Shown here piece by piece: positions 22,420-31,678 of a DNA stretch of 64,000 bases. A model generated the notes under the pieces. It was not told the DNA's origin and ran no database searches. It saw only the letters and a list, made by a program, of their open reading frames with translations. The DNA lies in the NCBI RefSeq assembly GCF_005405085.1, contig NZ_BJDJ01000001.1:1-64000 (forward strand), given 5' to 3'. How positions within the stretch are numbered: position 1 is the first letter of the stretch; each line of letters starts with the position of its first letter. The stretch comes from Lactiplantibacillus daowaiensis (GTDB taxonomy: Bacteria > Bacillota > Bacilli > Lactobacillales > Lactobacillaceae). Position numbers and translations under genes: made by a program.

Positions 22420-23766
22420 TTGGCCTATCGTAATCAACGCTTACCAATGGAAAAGGTCTTTCGCGACCCCGTCCACGATTATATTTATATTCAGCATCAA
22501 GTCATTTTAGACCTGATCAACACGTCCGAATTTCAACGCTTACGGCGCATCAAACAACTCGGGACGACTTCTTTAACTTTCCACGGGGCGGAACACTCCC
22601 GCTTTGGTCACTGTTTAGGCGTCTATGAAATTACCCGTCGGATTTGTGATAACTTTGAACGCAACTATCCCACTAAGACACCCGGTGACGGTGGCTGGGA
22701 TGATCATGAACGGTTAGTGGCTTTATGTGCCGCTTTACTTCACGATATTGGTCATGGCCCTTATTCCCACACCTTTGAACATATTTTCCACACTGACCAT
22801 GAAGCGTTAACGGTGCAAATCTTGACCTCACCCGCTACAGAAGTTAATCACGTGTTACGACAAGTCTCACCTGACTTTCCGGCCCAAGTGGCAGCTGTCA
22901 TTCAAAAAACGTATCCGAATCCACAAGTCGTCCAAATGATCTCCAGCCAGATCGATGCCGATCGCATGGACTACTTACTACGTGATTCCTACTTCACCGG
23001 CACCAATTATGGGAACTTCGACTTAACGCGGATTTTACGCGTGATGAAGCCGTATCAAGGTGGCATCACGTTTGCGATGGAAGGCATGCATGCTGTTGAA
23101 GACTATATCGTTAGTCGCTTCCAAATGTATATGCAAGTTTATTTCCATCCAGTATCACGTTCAATGGAAGTGATTTTGGATCATTTATTAGAGCGGGCCA
23201 ATGATCTATATCAAAGCCATGACACTGACGCTGAAGCCACACCGCATATGTTGTTGCCATTCTTTAATAACAACTTTACGTTACATGATTATTTGCGCTT
23301 AGATGACGGTGTCTTAAATACTTACTTCAATCATTGGCGTGATAGTAAAGATGCCATCTTAGCAGATCTCGCCATGCGCTTTTTAGATCGCCGGCCGCTT
23401 AAATCCGCCCGGATCGATACTGAAACTAGTCAATTAGTCCCACAAATGCAAGCGTTGATTGAAAAGGCAGGCTTCAACAGTCACTACTACACTGATATCA
23501 ACGATAGTTATGACTTGCCTTATGATGCCTATGATCCTAAGATGAAAAAGCCCCGCACGCAAATCGAATTGATGCAAGAAGACGGTAGCTTAGTTGAGCT
23601 TTCGACCGTCAGTGACTTAGTCCGGGCGATTACCGGGAAAGTTTCTGGTGACCGCCGCTTCTTCTTCCCTAAAGAGATGCTCAGTGGGACGGATCAAGTT
23701 GATTTGTTTGATCCGATATATCAAGCATTCCAACAACATATTCAAAATGATCGGTTAATTGTTTAG
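22420..23766 (+). CDS. HD-domain (deoxy)nucleoside triphosphate triphosphohydrolase-like protein
   Basis: YwfO-type HD-superfamily protein related to dGTPases/SAMHD1 and to the structurally known enterococcal dNTPase. It probably removes triphosphate from dNTPs. The metal-binding residues are His64 (FGHCLGVYE), the HD pair at 108-109 (LLHDIGHG) and a later Asp in QIDADRMDYLLRDS. FHGAEHSRFGH and RDPVHDYI are typical of this subgroup. 448 residues. Start is TTG at 22420, with GGAGG seven bases upstream. Second gene of the operon, 23 bases after LipL-like. Confidence 0.88.
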   Translation: MAYRNQRLPMEKVFRDPVHDYIYIQHQVILDLINTSEFQRLRRIKQLGTTSLTFHGAEHSRFGHCLGVYEITRRICDNFERNYPTKTPGDGGWDDHERLVALCAALLHDIGHGPYSHTFEHIFHTDHEALTVQILTSPATEVNHVLRQVSPDFPAQVAAVIQKTYPNPQVVQMISSQIDADRMDYLLRDSYFTGTNYGNFDLTRILRVMKPYQGGITFAMEGMHAVEDYIVSRFQMYMQVYFHPVSRSMEVILDHLLERANDLYQSHDTDAEATPHMLLPFFNNNFTLHDYLRLDDGVLNTYFNHWRDSKDAILADLAMRFLDRRPLKSARIDTETSQLVPQMQALIEKAGFNSHYYTDINDSYDLPYDAYDPKMKKPRTQIELMQEDGSLVELSTVSDLVRAITGKVSGDRRFFFPKEMLSGTDQVDLFDPIYQAFQQHIQNDRLIV

Positions 23767-23781
23767 GAGGAATTTTTTTAC

Positions 23782-24591
23782 ATGTCAGTTAAACTTATTG
23801 CCATTGATATGGATGGCACCTTGCTCAATGAACACAGTGAACTCAACCCAGCAACCATCGATGCCGTTCAGGCCGCCCGTGACCAAGGCATCAAAGTGGT
23901 CATCTGTACCGGTCGCCCGCTCAGTGGCGTGAGCCCATTTTTGAAACAACTACACATCAGTGGCGATGATGAATATGCGATTACGTTCAACGGGTCAATG
24001 GCCCAAACGACTAGCGGCCGCATCATCACGAGTCACACGCTAACCCATGCCGATTATATCGATATCGAAGCGTTGAGCCGTAAATTAAATATCCATTGTC
24101 ATGTCGAGAGTGAAGATCATATCTACACTGCCAACCGGAATATCAGTCCTTATACGGTCGGCGAAAGCGCCCTCGTCAATATGCCGATCCGTTATCGGGC
24201 CCCTGGTGATATGCGGGTCGACATGCCAGTCGTCAAATGCATGTTTATCGACCAACCGGAATTATTGGCCACCGCAATCACCCAAATTCCAAAGGCCTTT
24301 CGGGATAAATACTACATCGTCCAATCCGCACCATACTTCTTGGAATTCATGAATCCACAAGCTAGCAAAGGTGCCGCTTTAAAAGACTTAGCGGAACGTT
24401 TGAAACTAACCCCCGCTGAAGTCATGGCAATTGGCGATCAAGGTAATGATCTCAGCATGCTCAAATACGCCACCAATAGTGTCGCAATGGGTAATGCCAT
24501 TCCACAAGCCAAACAATTAGCTAAATACGAAACTAAAACCAACATCGAAGATGGCGTTGCCCATGCCATCCGAACTTGGGCCTTAGCCTAA
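23782..24591 (+). CDS. Cof-type HAD-superfamily phosphatase
   Basis: Mg-dependent sugar- or nucleotide-phosphate phosphatase of the Cof/YidA group. Motif I DMDGTLL is at 9-15, with Asp nucleophile. Motif II is the Thr in CTGRP. Motif III Lys is in SKGAALK, and motif IV is AIGDQGNDLSML. Type IIb cap lies between. GGAGG before the ATG, 15 bases after the HD gene stop. Last gene of the operon, closed by a strong terminator. Substrate is not predictable. Confidence 0.93.
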   Translation: MSVKLIAIDMDGTLLNEHSELNPATIDAVQAARDQGIKVVICTGRPLSGVSPFLKQLHISGDDEYAITFNGSMAQTTSGRIITSHTLTHADYIDIEALSRKLNIHCHVESEDHIYTANRNISPYTVGESALVNMPIRYRAPGDMRVDMPVVKCMFIDQPELLATAITQIPKAFRDKYYIVQSAPYFLEFMNPQASKGAALKDLAERLKLTPAEVMAIGDQGNDLSMLKYATNSVAMGNAIPQAKQLAKYETKTNIEDGVAHAIRTWALA

Positions 24592-24602
24592 GTCACTGCA
24601 CG

Positions 24603-24645
24603 AAAAAAAGGCCGCCAACGCACAAATTGCGCTGACGGCCTTTTT
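24603..24645. terminator. Convergent terminator
   Basis: AAAAAAAGGCCG and CGGCCTTTTT arms with an inner GC stem separate the plus-strand HAD gene from the minus-strand lipoprotein gene. T runs exist in both directions. Confidence 0.88.
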
Positions 24646-24656
24646 GGTACTCACGA

Positions 24657-25664
24657 CTATCCAAACTCACCGGTCGTGGTATTTTGCTTGGTGACGCGAC
24701 CACTGGCTGGGTAATACCGGTAAATATCCGTCAAGTTCGTGACATTTTCATCACTACTATCATGCATGACTTCAATTTGGTAATACTTGCTCGTTTGTTT
24801 GGCCACATTGAACTGATCATCTTGATCAAAACTAACCCCAGATGCGGCTTTAAACTTACTTAAAATCTGCTTGGTCGTTAACGTACTGCTACTGCTGTCA
24901 CTGCTAGTTTCACTATCGGCTGAGCTAGTGGCGGTACTGCTACTCGTGCTGCTATCAGTACTACTGCTACTGTCACTACTATCTTGGGTGCTGCTAGCAT
25001 CCGTTGTGGCAGTGCTGTTATCACTTGTTGAACTGCTACTCGTCGCGGTGACCGTTGAGCTGTCACTACCAGAACTCGTCGATTGTGACGCTTCATAATT
25101 CATGATGGCCTGCTTCATCGCCAACGTTTTTTGTTGCAGCTGCTTAACGACTGGATGACTAGCCGATAACTTATCTAACTTATCGATATTGGTTTTAGCG
25201 GCAGTTAATTCGTGCACACTCATTTCATCACGCGCACTATTATAATAACTATTCGCTAACTTAACTTGCTGATACTGTTTAATTAAAGCGGTCTTGGCAG
25301 CCATAAATGTGGCATCCGTTGTCGCTTGGTAATTAGACAACGTATTAAAATACGTCTTAGCCGTACTTAGCTGGTTTTTATTTAACGCTGTCGCGGCTTT
25401 TTGATAATGCTTTAAACCGGTCAATAAGTTTTTAACACTACTATTACTCGTGTCCCCGGTCTTCAAAGTCGCGATAGCCGCTTTAATTTGAAGATGTGAA
25501 ATTTGTTGATCTGCCTTGGTTAAAATCTTGGCTGAGCCACTGGTCGTTACCGATGACGCGGTGCTACTGCTACCGCTAGTAACGTTCGCACAGCCTGATA
25601 GGGTCAATAGGCCCATTAAGAGCATCACTATTAACCCAAAATGTGGTCGATGCGCATGATCCAC
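24657..25664 (-). CDS. Lipoprotein with a Ser/Thr-rich linker, unknown function
   Basis: Signal peptide with lipobox LSGC; lipidated Cys25, so the mature protein is anchored to the outer face of the membrane. Residues about 50-190 are a helical region (ADQQISHLQIKAAIATLK, then several Lys/Ala-rich helices). Residues about 190-262 are an almost pure Ser/Thr/Ala/Asp linker, which spawns Leu-rich antisense frames. The C-terminal 75 residues (TTKQILSKFKAASGVSFDQD and after) form a small domain with alternating strands. GTG start at 25664 with GGGAGGG upstream. I do not recognise a named family. Perhaps co-transcribed after the DUF218 gene. Confidence 0.85.
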   Translation of the reverse strand: MDHAHRPHFGLIVMLLMGLLTLSGCANVTSGSSSTASSVTTSGSAKILTKADQQISHLQIKAAIATLKTGDTSNSSVKNLLTGLKHYQKAATALNKNQLSTAKTYFNTLSNYQATTDATFMAAKTALIKQYQQVKLANSYYNSARDEMSVHELTAAKTNIDKLDKLSASHPVVKQLQQKTLAMKQAIMNYEASQSTSSGSDSSTVTATSSSSTSDNSTATTDASSTQDSSDSSSSTDSSTSSSTATSSADSETSSDSSSSTLTTKQILSKFKAASGVSFDQDDQFNVAKQTSKYYQIEVMHDSSDENVTNLTDIYRYYPASGRVTKQNTTTGEFG

Positions 25665-25745
25665 GGCGAATCCCTCCCTTTAACTTCGTTCATTATACCA
25701 TGAACAACTTTCAACCAGCCTTTTTTCCCGCCAAACGCCAATTCC

Positions 25746-26768
25746 TTAGATAATTTTAATTAACCAAAAAAGATAACTTAGCGTTAAAATCCCGACGGCA
25801 CTGAGGTTAGTCCACCGATACATCATAATCAATGCCAAGTACTCCCGAAAAATGGCAAACGGCAAATAATACCATGGCGTTCGAGCACCATAGCCATAAA
25901 CATTCAGACGCATTTGCCGCGCTAAAATATTGGCTCGCAACACATGATAGTCACTAGTCACCATCGCGGCCCGGTAAAAAGGCTGTTTTTTGACAAGCAA
26001 CGTATGTGAGAACCGCAGATTTTCGGCTGTCGAAGTCGACTGATTTTCTTCTTTAATCACATCCAACGGAATCCCTAACGCCACTAAATAATGGCGCATC
26101 GCTGTACTTTCTGGCAAGACTTCATCTGCACCTTGACCACCAGAAACCACAATCGTCACCGCATGGTGGTCATGGGCCCGTTGTTGCCGATACAACTTAG
26201 CGGCTGCTTTTAGTCGATAACTTAGGGTACGTGTGGGCCGACCATCTGGCATTAGCCCCGCCCCTAATACGATAATCGCATCTACTGGCCCTAAGCGGCC
26301 TAATCGCGTCGTACCACAGGCTACCAAATACGCTAAAAAACTAAACGTAAAATAAGCCGTTAAGACTAACGCTAATCCTAATAGCTTCCACAACCATTGC
26401 CAATGCCAGGTTAGGCCGTTGATCACCGACAACCCTAACATCAACACCAACAAAATGCCAACAATCGCTAACAACGTATAATGAAAATGCCAGCCTTCTT
26501 TACGTAATAACCGATAACTATACCGGACAAAACTAACCGCAACCACTAAGATCACGATTGGCAAAATAATATAAGCCGCCACCTTGAGGCCAACGATCAC
26601 TAATTGCCAAAAGGGACTGGCTTGGGCGCTAACGGAACGATACCCGGCTAGAGCTAAGCCAGCTAGTGCAATCAACAATAAGTGGCCTGTTAACCAGCGG
26701 CGTCGGTCCGTCAACTGTAAGGTCACCGCACTCACTAATGCTAAACTCCCCCAGTAAAACCAATTCAC
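25746..26768 (-). CDS. YdcF/SanA-like DUF218 membrane protein
   Basis: Membrane protein with about five N-terminal helices (residues 1-160), then a cytosolic or extracellular DUF218 domain. The domain shows DAIIVLGAGLMPDGRPTRTL, VVSGGQGADEVLPES, and ENQSTSTAENLRF, the signature of the YdcF/SanA/ElyC group linked with cell-envelope integrity. A C-terminal helix follows. The GTG at 26768 is preferred: GAAGG is eight bases upstream, while the GTG three codons earlier has the ribosome site touching it. Role is inferred only from the group. Confidence 0.88.
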   Translation of the reverse strand: MNWFYWGSLALVSAVTLQLTDRRRWLTGHLLLIALAGLALAGYRSVSAQASPFWQLVIVGLKVAAYIILPIVILVVAVSFVRYSYRLLRKEGWHFHYTLLAIVGILLVLMLGLSVINGLTWHWQWLWKLLGLALVLTAYFTFSFLAYLVACGTTRLGRLGPVDAIIVLGAGLMPDGRPTRTLSYRLKAAAKLYRQQRAHDHHAVTIVVSGGQGADEVLPESTAMRHYLVALGIPLDVIKEENQSTSTAENLRFSHTLLVKKQPFYRAAMVTSDYHVLRANILARQMRLNVYGYGARTPWYYLPFAIFREYLALIMMYRWTNLSAVGILTLSYLFWLIKII

Positions 26769-26849
26769 GTTACTCACCTTCTCAATCTGCTTTCAACGCT
26801 ATTATAGCTAAGTTTTCCAGGCGATACCAATGCCAAGTTTAATGGTACT

Positions 26850-26880
26850 AAAAAAGCGACCACCGTATGCGATGGTCGCC
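26850..26880 (-). terminator. Rho-independent terminator of prs
   Basis: Minus-strand GGCGACCA / TGGTCGC hairpin followed by six T residues, directly after prs. Confidence 0.85.
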
Positions 26881-26892
26881 AAGCAAACCTGC

Positions 26893-27873
26893 TTAGTTTT
26901 CTTCGTTATGGAAACGATTCTTAAATAAAGGACTAACTGGTTTGTTTTCGTGGATAAATTTAATGGCTTGACCCATCAATTGACCAACGGAAACTTGCAC
27001 AATTTTGTCGATTTGCTTTTCAGCGGGTAATTCGATCGAATCCGTCACAATTAACTTCTTAATTGGTGACTTTTCAATTCGTTCGATGGCAGGACCAGAA
27101 AGCACTGGATGGGTACAACTAGCATAAACATCCGTCGCACCAGCATCCATCAAGGCTTGGGCACCTAAAGTAATCGTCCCAGCCGTATCGATCATATCAT
27201 CGATCATGATGGCCCGTTTGCCCTTCACGTCCCCGATAATGTTCATCACTTCAGCAACGTTAGCCCGTGGCCGACGTTTGTCGATAATCGCAATTGGCAC
27301 CTTCAATAATTCGGCCAATTTACGTGCCCGTGTCACCCCACCATGATCTGGTGAAACCACAACGGCATTTTCATCCAAGTGATTGGTTAGGAAGTAGTCA
27401 GCCAACAGTGGCGCACCCATCAAATGATCCAAAGGAATATCAAAGAAACCTTGGATTTGGGCCGCATGTAAGTCCAACGCTAAAATCCGCGTGGCCCCAG
27501 CCGTTTCCAGCATGTTAGCGACCAACTTAGCGGTGATTGGTTCCCGTGAACGCGCCTTCCGGTCTTGACGAGCGTACCCGTAATAAGGAATGACCACGTT
27601 GATCGTCTTGGCACTCGCACGCCGTAACGCATCAATCATAATCAACAATTCCATTAAGTTGTCATTAACCGGTGCGGAAGTCGATTGAATGATGTACACT
27701 TGGTCACCACGAATACTTTCCTCAATGTTAATGCGAATTTCGCCATCACTAAAACGATCAACCGAGGTCTTACCTAGTTTAACCCCAACGGCTTCAGCGA
27801 TCTTTTCTGCCAATGGTTTATTTGAATTCAAAGCAAAAATCTTTAACTTTGGATCAAAATACTGTTCTGACAT
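26893..27873 (-). CDS. prs: Ribose-phosphate pyrophosphokinase (PRPP synthetase)
   Basis: Makes PRPP from ribose 5-phosphate and ATP for purine, pyrimidine, His and Trp synthesis. Class I enzyme, 326 residues. Seen are [10 protein letters not shown], the flexible loop [11 protein letters not shown], the metal/PRPP motif [14 protein letters not shown] and the ribose-phosphate loop [11 protein letters not shown]. The ATG at 27873 follows GGAGG by five bases; the longer reading starts within that ribosome site. A promoter lies at 27908-27936 and an unusual structured stretch farther upstream. PRPP is the effector of PurR, encoded nearby. Confidence 0.98.
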   Translation of the reverse strand: MSEQYFDPKLKIFALNSNKPLAEKIAEAVGVKLGKTSVDRFSDGEIRINIEESIRGDQVYIIQSTSAPVNDNLMELLIMIDALRRASAKTINVVIPYYGYARQDRKARSREPITAKLVANMLETAGATRILALDLHAAQIQGFFDIPLDHLMGAPLLADYFLTNHLDENAVVVSPDHGGVTRARKLAELLKVPIAIIDKRRPRANVAEVMNIIGDVKGKRAIMIDDMIDTAGTITLGAQALMDAGATDVYASCTHPVLSGPAIERIEKSPIKKLIVTDSIELPAEKQIDKIVQVSVGQLMGQAIKFIHENKPVSPLFKNRFHNEEN

Positions 27874-27907
27874 AATTTCCTCCATTCGAAAATTTATTAC
27901 TTCTTAA

Positions 27908-27936
27908 ATAATATGCATTTTGGTCTTGAAAATCAA
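27908..27936 (-). promoter_or_regulatory. Promoter of prs
   Basis: On the minus strand TTGATT (27931-27936) and TATTAT (27908-27913) are separated by exactly 17 bases. It is 35 bases from the start codon. Confidence 0.75.
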
Positions 27937-27978
27937 GCCCCTTTGGCGGTTGGAAATTGCGTCAGACTGGGCTGGAGG

Positions 27979-28150
27979 CGGATATTTCGGGTTTTCAGCG
28001 TGGTTCAGTTTTTAATATTAAAGTTTCGTGAGTTCGGTAAACCGCCTTAATGACCATTAAAGCAGTCTTAAACGTTCGTTGATGGTAGCGGTACCACTAC
28101 CGTTGGTCGCAACAGAAATGCCCATTCGGTCGTCAACTGCCGAAAATCCG
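27979..28150. other. Structured intergenic stretch between glmU and prs
   Basis: No gene lies between 27874 and 28213. CGGATATTTCGG (27979-27990) and CCGAAAATCCG (28140-28150) are inverted relative to each other and enclose several hairpins. These are TTAATG/CATTAA (28047-28060), GGTAG..CTACC around GGTACC (28084-28101) and GTTG/CAAC (28102-28113). It lies upstream of the prs promoter. It could be an RNA, a repeat or a DNA-level element. Confidence 0.5.
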
Positions 28151-28166
28151 AACAATTAAGGCAAGC

Positions 28167-28204
28167 AAAAAAGCTTTTCAAACAGCCCGTTTGAAAAGCT
28201 TTTT
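28167..28204 (-). terminator. Rho-independent terminator of glmU
   Basis: A perfect 16-base inverted repeat (AAAAAGCTTTTCAAAC / GTTTGAAAAGCTTTTT, five-base loop) stands just after glmU. Confidence 0.9.
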
Positions 28205-28213
28205 ACAATTAAA

Positions 28214-29596
28214 TTACATATTTTCTGGTTCGTGTGGGAGTCGTTTCCAAAAATCGGGCTTATTGGTTTGCCGTGCCCGCGCAATTGCCATGTCATGGAA
28301 ATCCACGTCATCAGTAATCGTTGAGCCAGCGGCGATAAAGGAATGATCCGCAACTTCAACTGGGGCAATGATGTTAGAGTTACTCCCAATAAAGGCTGAG
28401 TCGCCAACATTTGTATGATGCTTGTTGACCCCATCATAGTTGACGAAGACGACCCCACAACCGACGTTGATGTCTTCACCTAAAGTGGCATCACCCACGT
28501 AAGTTAAATGACCAACCTTAGTTCGATTGCCGATTTGAGCTTTCTTTACTTCCACGAAGTTCCCTAAATGCACGTGTTCACCAATTTCAGCTTGTGGCCG
28601 TAAGTGGCTGTATGGGCCAATATTGCTGTCCGCATGCATGATTGAATCTTCTAAGAAGGAAGCTGTAACCGTGACGCGGTCTTCAATCGTCATGTCATGG
28701 ATTTCTGAATGTGCACCGATGAAACAATCTTCACCAATCGTTGTCTTACCCTTGATCAAAACACCCGGTTCAATAATCGTATCCGCACCGATTTTAACAC
28801 CGGCGTCGATATACGTATCCGCTGGGTTGATGATTGAGACCCCATCAGCCATATGTTGTTCATTGATCCGGCGTTGCATGACTTTGGTTGCTTGTGCCAA
28901 AGCCGCACGGGTATTAACCCCCATCGATTCATCAAAGTCTGACATCCGATAAGCCGCAACAATATCGCCTTGATCTTTCATGATTTGAATCACGTCGGTC
29001 AAGTAATATTCACCTTGCGCATTGTTGTTAGTCACTTGATGCAGCGCCTTGAACAACGCTTGGTTATCAAAACAGTAAACCCCGGTGTTGATTTCATGGA
29101 TTTCTTGTTCTTCTTTAGTAGCGTCTTTTTGTTCAACGATCTTTTCAACGATGCCTAAGTGATTGCGCACGATGCGTCCATAACCTTGTGGGTCGGGGGC
29201 ATCGGACGTTAAAATCGTCCCGGCAGCTTTTTTAGCTTGATGATATTCAAATAATTCTTCTAAGGTTTCGGCCCGAAATAGCGGGGTATCCCCACTAATA
29301 ATCAAGGTCATCCCATCTTTATCTTTCAATAATGGTTCGGCTTGCAAGACTGCATGGCCGGTCCCTAGTTGTTCGGTTTGTGCCGCATAAGCGGTCCGAT
29401 CACCTAAAGCGACTTCAACATCTTTAGCACCGTGACCCACGATTGTCACCACGTTGTCCATTGAAACAGCTTCAACTTGGGTCAACACGTGATCAACCAT
29501 CGACTTGCCACACACCTTGTGTAACACTTTGACTAACTTGGATTTCATCCGCGTCCCTTTACCAGCAGCGAGGATAATTGCATTTTTAGTGGTCAT
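28214..29596 (-). CDS. glmU: Bifunctional GlcNAc-1-P uridyltransferase / GlcN-1-P acetyltransferase
   Basis: Makes UDP-GlcNAc, the substrate of MurA. The N-terminal Rossmann-like pyrophosphorylase has [20 protein letters not shown] at 8-27. The C-terminal left-handed beta-helix acetyltransferase has hexapeptide repeats ([19 protein letters not shown], then more) and [17 protein letters not shown], ending with [17 protein letters not shown]. 460 residues, both domains complete. GGAGC ribosome site. It lies downstream of purR by 119 bases and may share its transcript, as purR-glmU-prs order is old in Firmicutes. Confidence 0.98.
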   Translation of the reverse strand: MTTKNAIILAAGKGTRMKSKLVKVLHKVCGKSMVDHVLTQVEAVSMDNVVTIVGHGAKDVEVALGDRTAYAAQTEQLGTGHAVLQAEPLLKDKDGMTLIISGDTPLFRAETLEELFEYHQAKKAAGTILTSDAPDPQGYGRIVRNHLGIVEKIVEQKDATKEEQEIHEINTGVYCFDNQALFKALHQVTNNNAQGEYYLTDVIQIMKDQGDIVAAYRMSDFDESMGVNTRAALAQATKVMQRRINEQHMADGVSIINPADTYIDAGVKIGADTIIEPGVLIKGKTTIGEDCFIGAHSEIHDMTIEDRVTVTASFLEDSIMHADSNIGPYSHLRPQAEIGEHVHLGNFVEVKKAQIGNRTKVGHLTYVGDATLGEDINVGCGVVFVNYDGVNKHHTNVGDSAFIGSNSNIIAPVEVADHSFIAAGSTITDDVDFHDMAIARARQTNKPDFWKRLPHEPENM

Positions 29597-29715
29597 AACA
29601 AAACTAGCTCCTTAGTCTTCAGATAAGTTAATGATACCAAAGATTGGTACAGTTGTCGCAATTCTTCGATAACATCGCCCTGACATGTGCCCAAAGACAA
29701 CGATACAACACCTAA

Positions 29716-30558
29716 TTACTTTTGGTCTTCAGCCCCGAAGACCTTTTCTAAATAGTTCCCTGGGACAACTTTGATGGCCTTTTCGTTATCATTGACATTG
29801 GTGACCCGCAATAATGACGTATAATCATCGATCAATCGATTACCCGTAAAGGCGGCTTCCGCAAAGACCGTAATGCCAATCAAGTTCGCGTCGAATTCTT
29901 CAATCAACGTCTTCATCCCGTTGATAGTGCCGCCGCCCTTCATGAAGTCGTCGACGATCAAGACATTGGCGCCTTCACTCAAGCTCCGTTTCGATAATTC
30001 CATCTTTTTGATCCGTTCAGAAGAACCGGAAACGTAATTCACACTAACCGTTGAGCCTTCAGTAATCTTAGAATCGTTGCGCACGATGACAAATGGCACA
30101 TTTAAGTAAGTCGCCACACTTTGGGCAATTGGAATCCCTTTAGTTGCTACCGTCATCACGGCATCAATCTTTTGATTCAAATATTGCGTTGCAATGACCC
30201 GACCAACTTGGCGTAAAATCTCGGGTTGACCTAAGATATCAGATAAATAAACATAGCCACCTGGTAACACCCGGCTCTTGTCCGCCACTAAATCGGTCAT
30301 TTCATCAATAAATTCTTGGGCTTCTTCTTTTAAAATATAGGGGATAAATCGCGCACCACCGGCAGCGCCAGGAATCGTTTCCAAAATCCCAGTGCCCCGC
30401 ATTTGAAAGGTGCGCTTTAAAATCGTTAAATCTTCACTAATCGAAGATTTTGCAGATTCGTACCGTTCTGCAAAAAACGTCAACGAGACTAATGTATGGG
30501 GCCGTTCTAATAAATAGCGCGTCATATCGATTAATCGTTCGCTTCTACGTACTTTCAT
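29716..30558 (-). CDS. purR: Purine operon regulator PurR
   Basis: DNA-binding regulator sensing PRPP. The N-terminal winged helix (1-75) begins MKVRRSERLIDMTRYLLERP. The C-terminal phosphoribosyltransferase-like domain carries VLIVDDFMKGGGT at about 199-211, the PRPP-binding loop. In Bacillus it represses, and in Lactococcus it activates, purine genes; which applies here cannot be told. GAGGTGG precedes the ATG. A PurBox-like CCGAAC site lies in its own promoter region, suggesting self-control. Confidence 0.96.
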   Translation of the reverse strand: MKVRRSERLIDMTRYLLERPHTLVSLTFFAERYESAKSSISEDLTILKRTFQMRGTGILETIPGAAGGARFIPYILKEEAQEFIDEMTDLVADKSRVLPGGYVYLSDILGQPEILRQVGRVIATQYLNQKIDAVMTVATKGIPIAQSVATYLNVPFVIVRNDSKITEGSTVSVNYVSGSSERIKKMELSKRSLSEGANVLIVDDFMKGGGTINGMKTLIEEFDANLIGITVFAEAAFTGNRLIDDYTSLLRVTNVNDNEKAIKVVPGNYLEKVFGAEDQK

Positions 30559-30880
30559 GTTTCCACCTCAACCTAAATCATCTTTTTTAAAGTCTATGCA
30601 AAATGATAACACAAACGTTCGGAAATTAGCCAGACTTTTACAACTTTTTTAGGAAACAATCGGAATTTCTTAATATTTCTGCCAGAATCTTCAATTTTAT
30701 CGGGCTAGACGCGTGGAAATTGAGAACATTCCCTTAATTTACTTTAGTTACTGCGGCTAGTCTGCCCAACTTTAGCCCCGCTTAGACCCAAAAAGAGCGG
30801 TCACTGCATTTGCTTGCAATGACCGCTCTTTTATTCAGCGCATTTAATTAACATCTAAATTTTAACCAATTAGTTCCAAC
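30559..30880 (-). promoter_or_regulatory. purR upstream region with a PurBox-like site
   Basis: No gene fits in these 322 bases. On the minus strand AATTTCCGAACGTTT (30613-30627) resembles the AWWWCCGAACWWT PurBox and lies just upstream of a TATCAT -10 for purR. The rest is AT-rich without a clear ORF; a terminator occupies 30790-30833. Confidence 0.5.
30790..30833 (-). terminator. Terminator of the metal ABC transporter operon
   Basis: AAAAGAGCGGTCA / TGACCGCTCTTTT inverted repeat with an inner TTGCA/TGCA stem and T runs, 48 bases after the permease stop. Confidence 0.85.
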
Positions 30881-31678
30881 TTAACTTCCCACTCGTAGGC
30901 GTTGATAGCCCAAAGCGGCAAAGTAAAATAGACATTCAATCGATGCGATAAAGAAACTGACCGGTAAATTGGTGGCATAACTTAAATACAACCCGACCCA
31001 AACACCTAATAACGCAAACAGGATTGACAGCCCAATCATTTTGCTAACGGTGTGCACAAAGTATCTTGCCGCCGCGGCCGGTAACGTCAACAAGATAAAG
31101 ATCAATAGTGACCCGACAATTTGGGCCGCAACACTGACACTCATTGCGACTAACACTAAGAAAACCACCGAGATGGCCGTCGTCCATAAGCCGCTGACTC
31201 TGGCCCCAATCGCATCAAATGAATCAAACTTCAAGGGGCGATACAAGGCTAGCATCACTAACAGCACGATGCCAGATAATACCGCCACGCGAATCACATC
31301 CGCTTGCGCAATCCCAATGACACTCCCAAATAAAATACTCGTCGCATAACTAGACGTCTGATTCGATAAGGACAAGAACAAGATTCCTAATCCAATAAAC
31401 AACGCTGAGATAGCGGAAATCGACGCTTCCCGCCGCGATTGTTTGACACTCATCTGACCGACGATCACTGAACTGATCACGGTAAAAATCAACATTCCAG
31501 ATAAAGCGGTCCACCCCATAAAGATACCAAAGGCGGCCCCGGCAAAGCCAATTTCGGATAACGTGTGGGTCAAAAATGACAAGTTGCGGGCAATCACAAA
31601 GACCCCAATCGTCCCACAAATAATGGCAATAAACGTCCCCGCTAAGTAGGCGTGACGCATAAACGCTAAACTAAACAT
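30881..31678 (-). CDS. Metal (probably zinc) ABC transporter permease, ZnuB family
   Basis: Integral membrane subunit of an ABC-3 family (Zn/Mn/Fe) importer. About eight hydrophobic segments span 265 residues, starting MFSLAFMRHAYLAGTFIAIICG. Family features include LSEIGFAGAAFG near 40 and SLLIFILLTLPAAAARYF near 190-207. It overlaps the ATPase gene by eight bases, so the two are translated together. No substrate-binding lipoprotein is adjacent and it must come from elsewhere. Zinc is favoured over manganese because of the operator in front of the operon, but this is inference. Confidence 0.93.
   Translation of the reverse strand: MFSLAFMRHAYLAGTFIAIICGTIGVFVIARNLSFLTHTLSEIGFAGAAFGIFMGWTALSGMLIFTVISSVIVGQMSVKQSRREASISAISALFIGLGILFLSLSNQTSSYATSILFGSVIGIAQADVIRVAVLSGIVLLVMLALYRPLKFDSFDAIGARVSGLWTTAISVVFLVLVAMSVSVAAQIVGSLLIFILLTLPAAAARYFVHTVSKMIGLSILFALLGVWVGLYLSYATNLPVSFFIASIECLFYFAALGYQRLRVGS

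Noticed and set aside
24871-25098. A Leu/Val-rich frame opposite the lipoprotein
   Set aside because: It is the complement of the Ser/Thr linker codons (AGC/ACT/GCT) and has no ribosome site.
28084-28101. GTGGTACCGC-like sequence resembling a T-box core
   Set aside because: It is the centre of a local palindrome and lacks the terminator/antiterminator and Stem I; prs is not a T-box target.
28156-28479. A frame at the glmU 3' end
   Set aside because: It lies in another frame of glmU, whose C-terminal acetyltransferase motifs are intact, and it runs through the glmU terminator.
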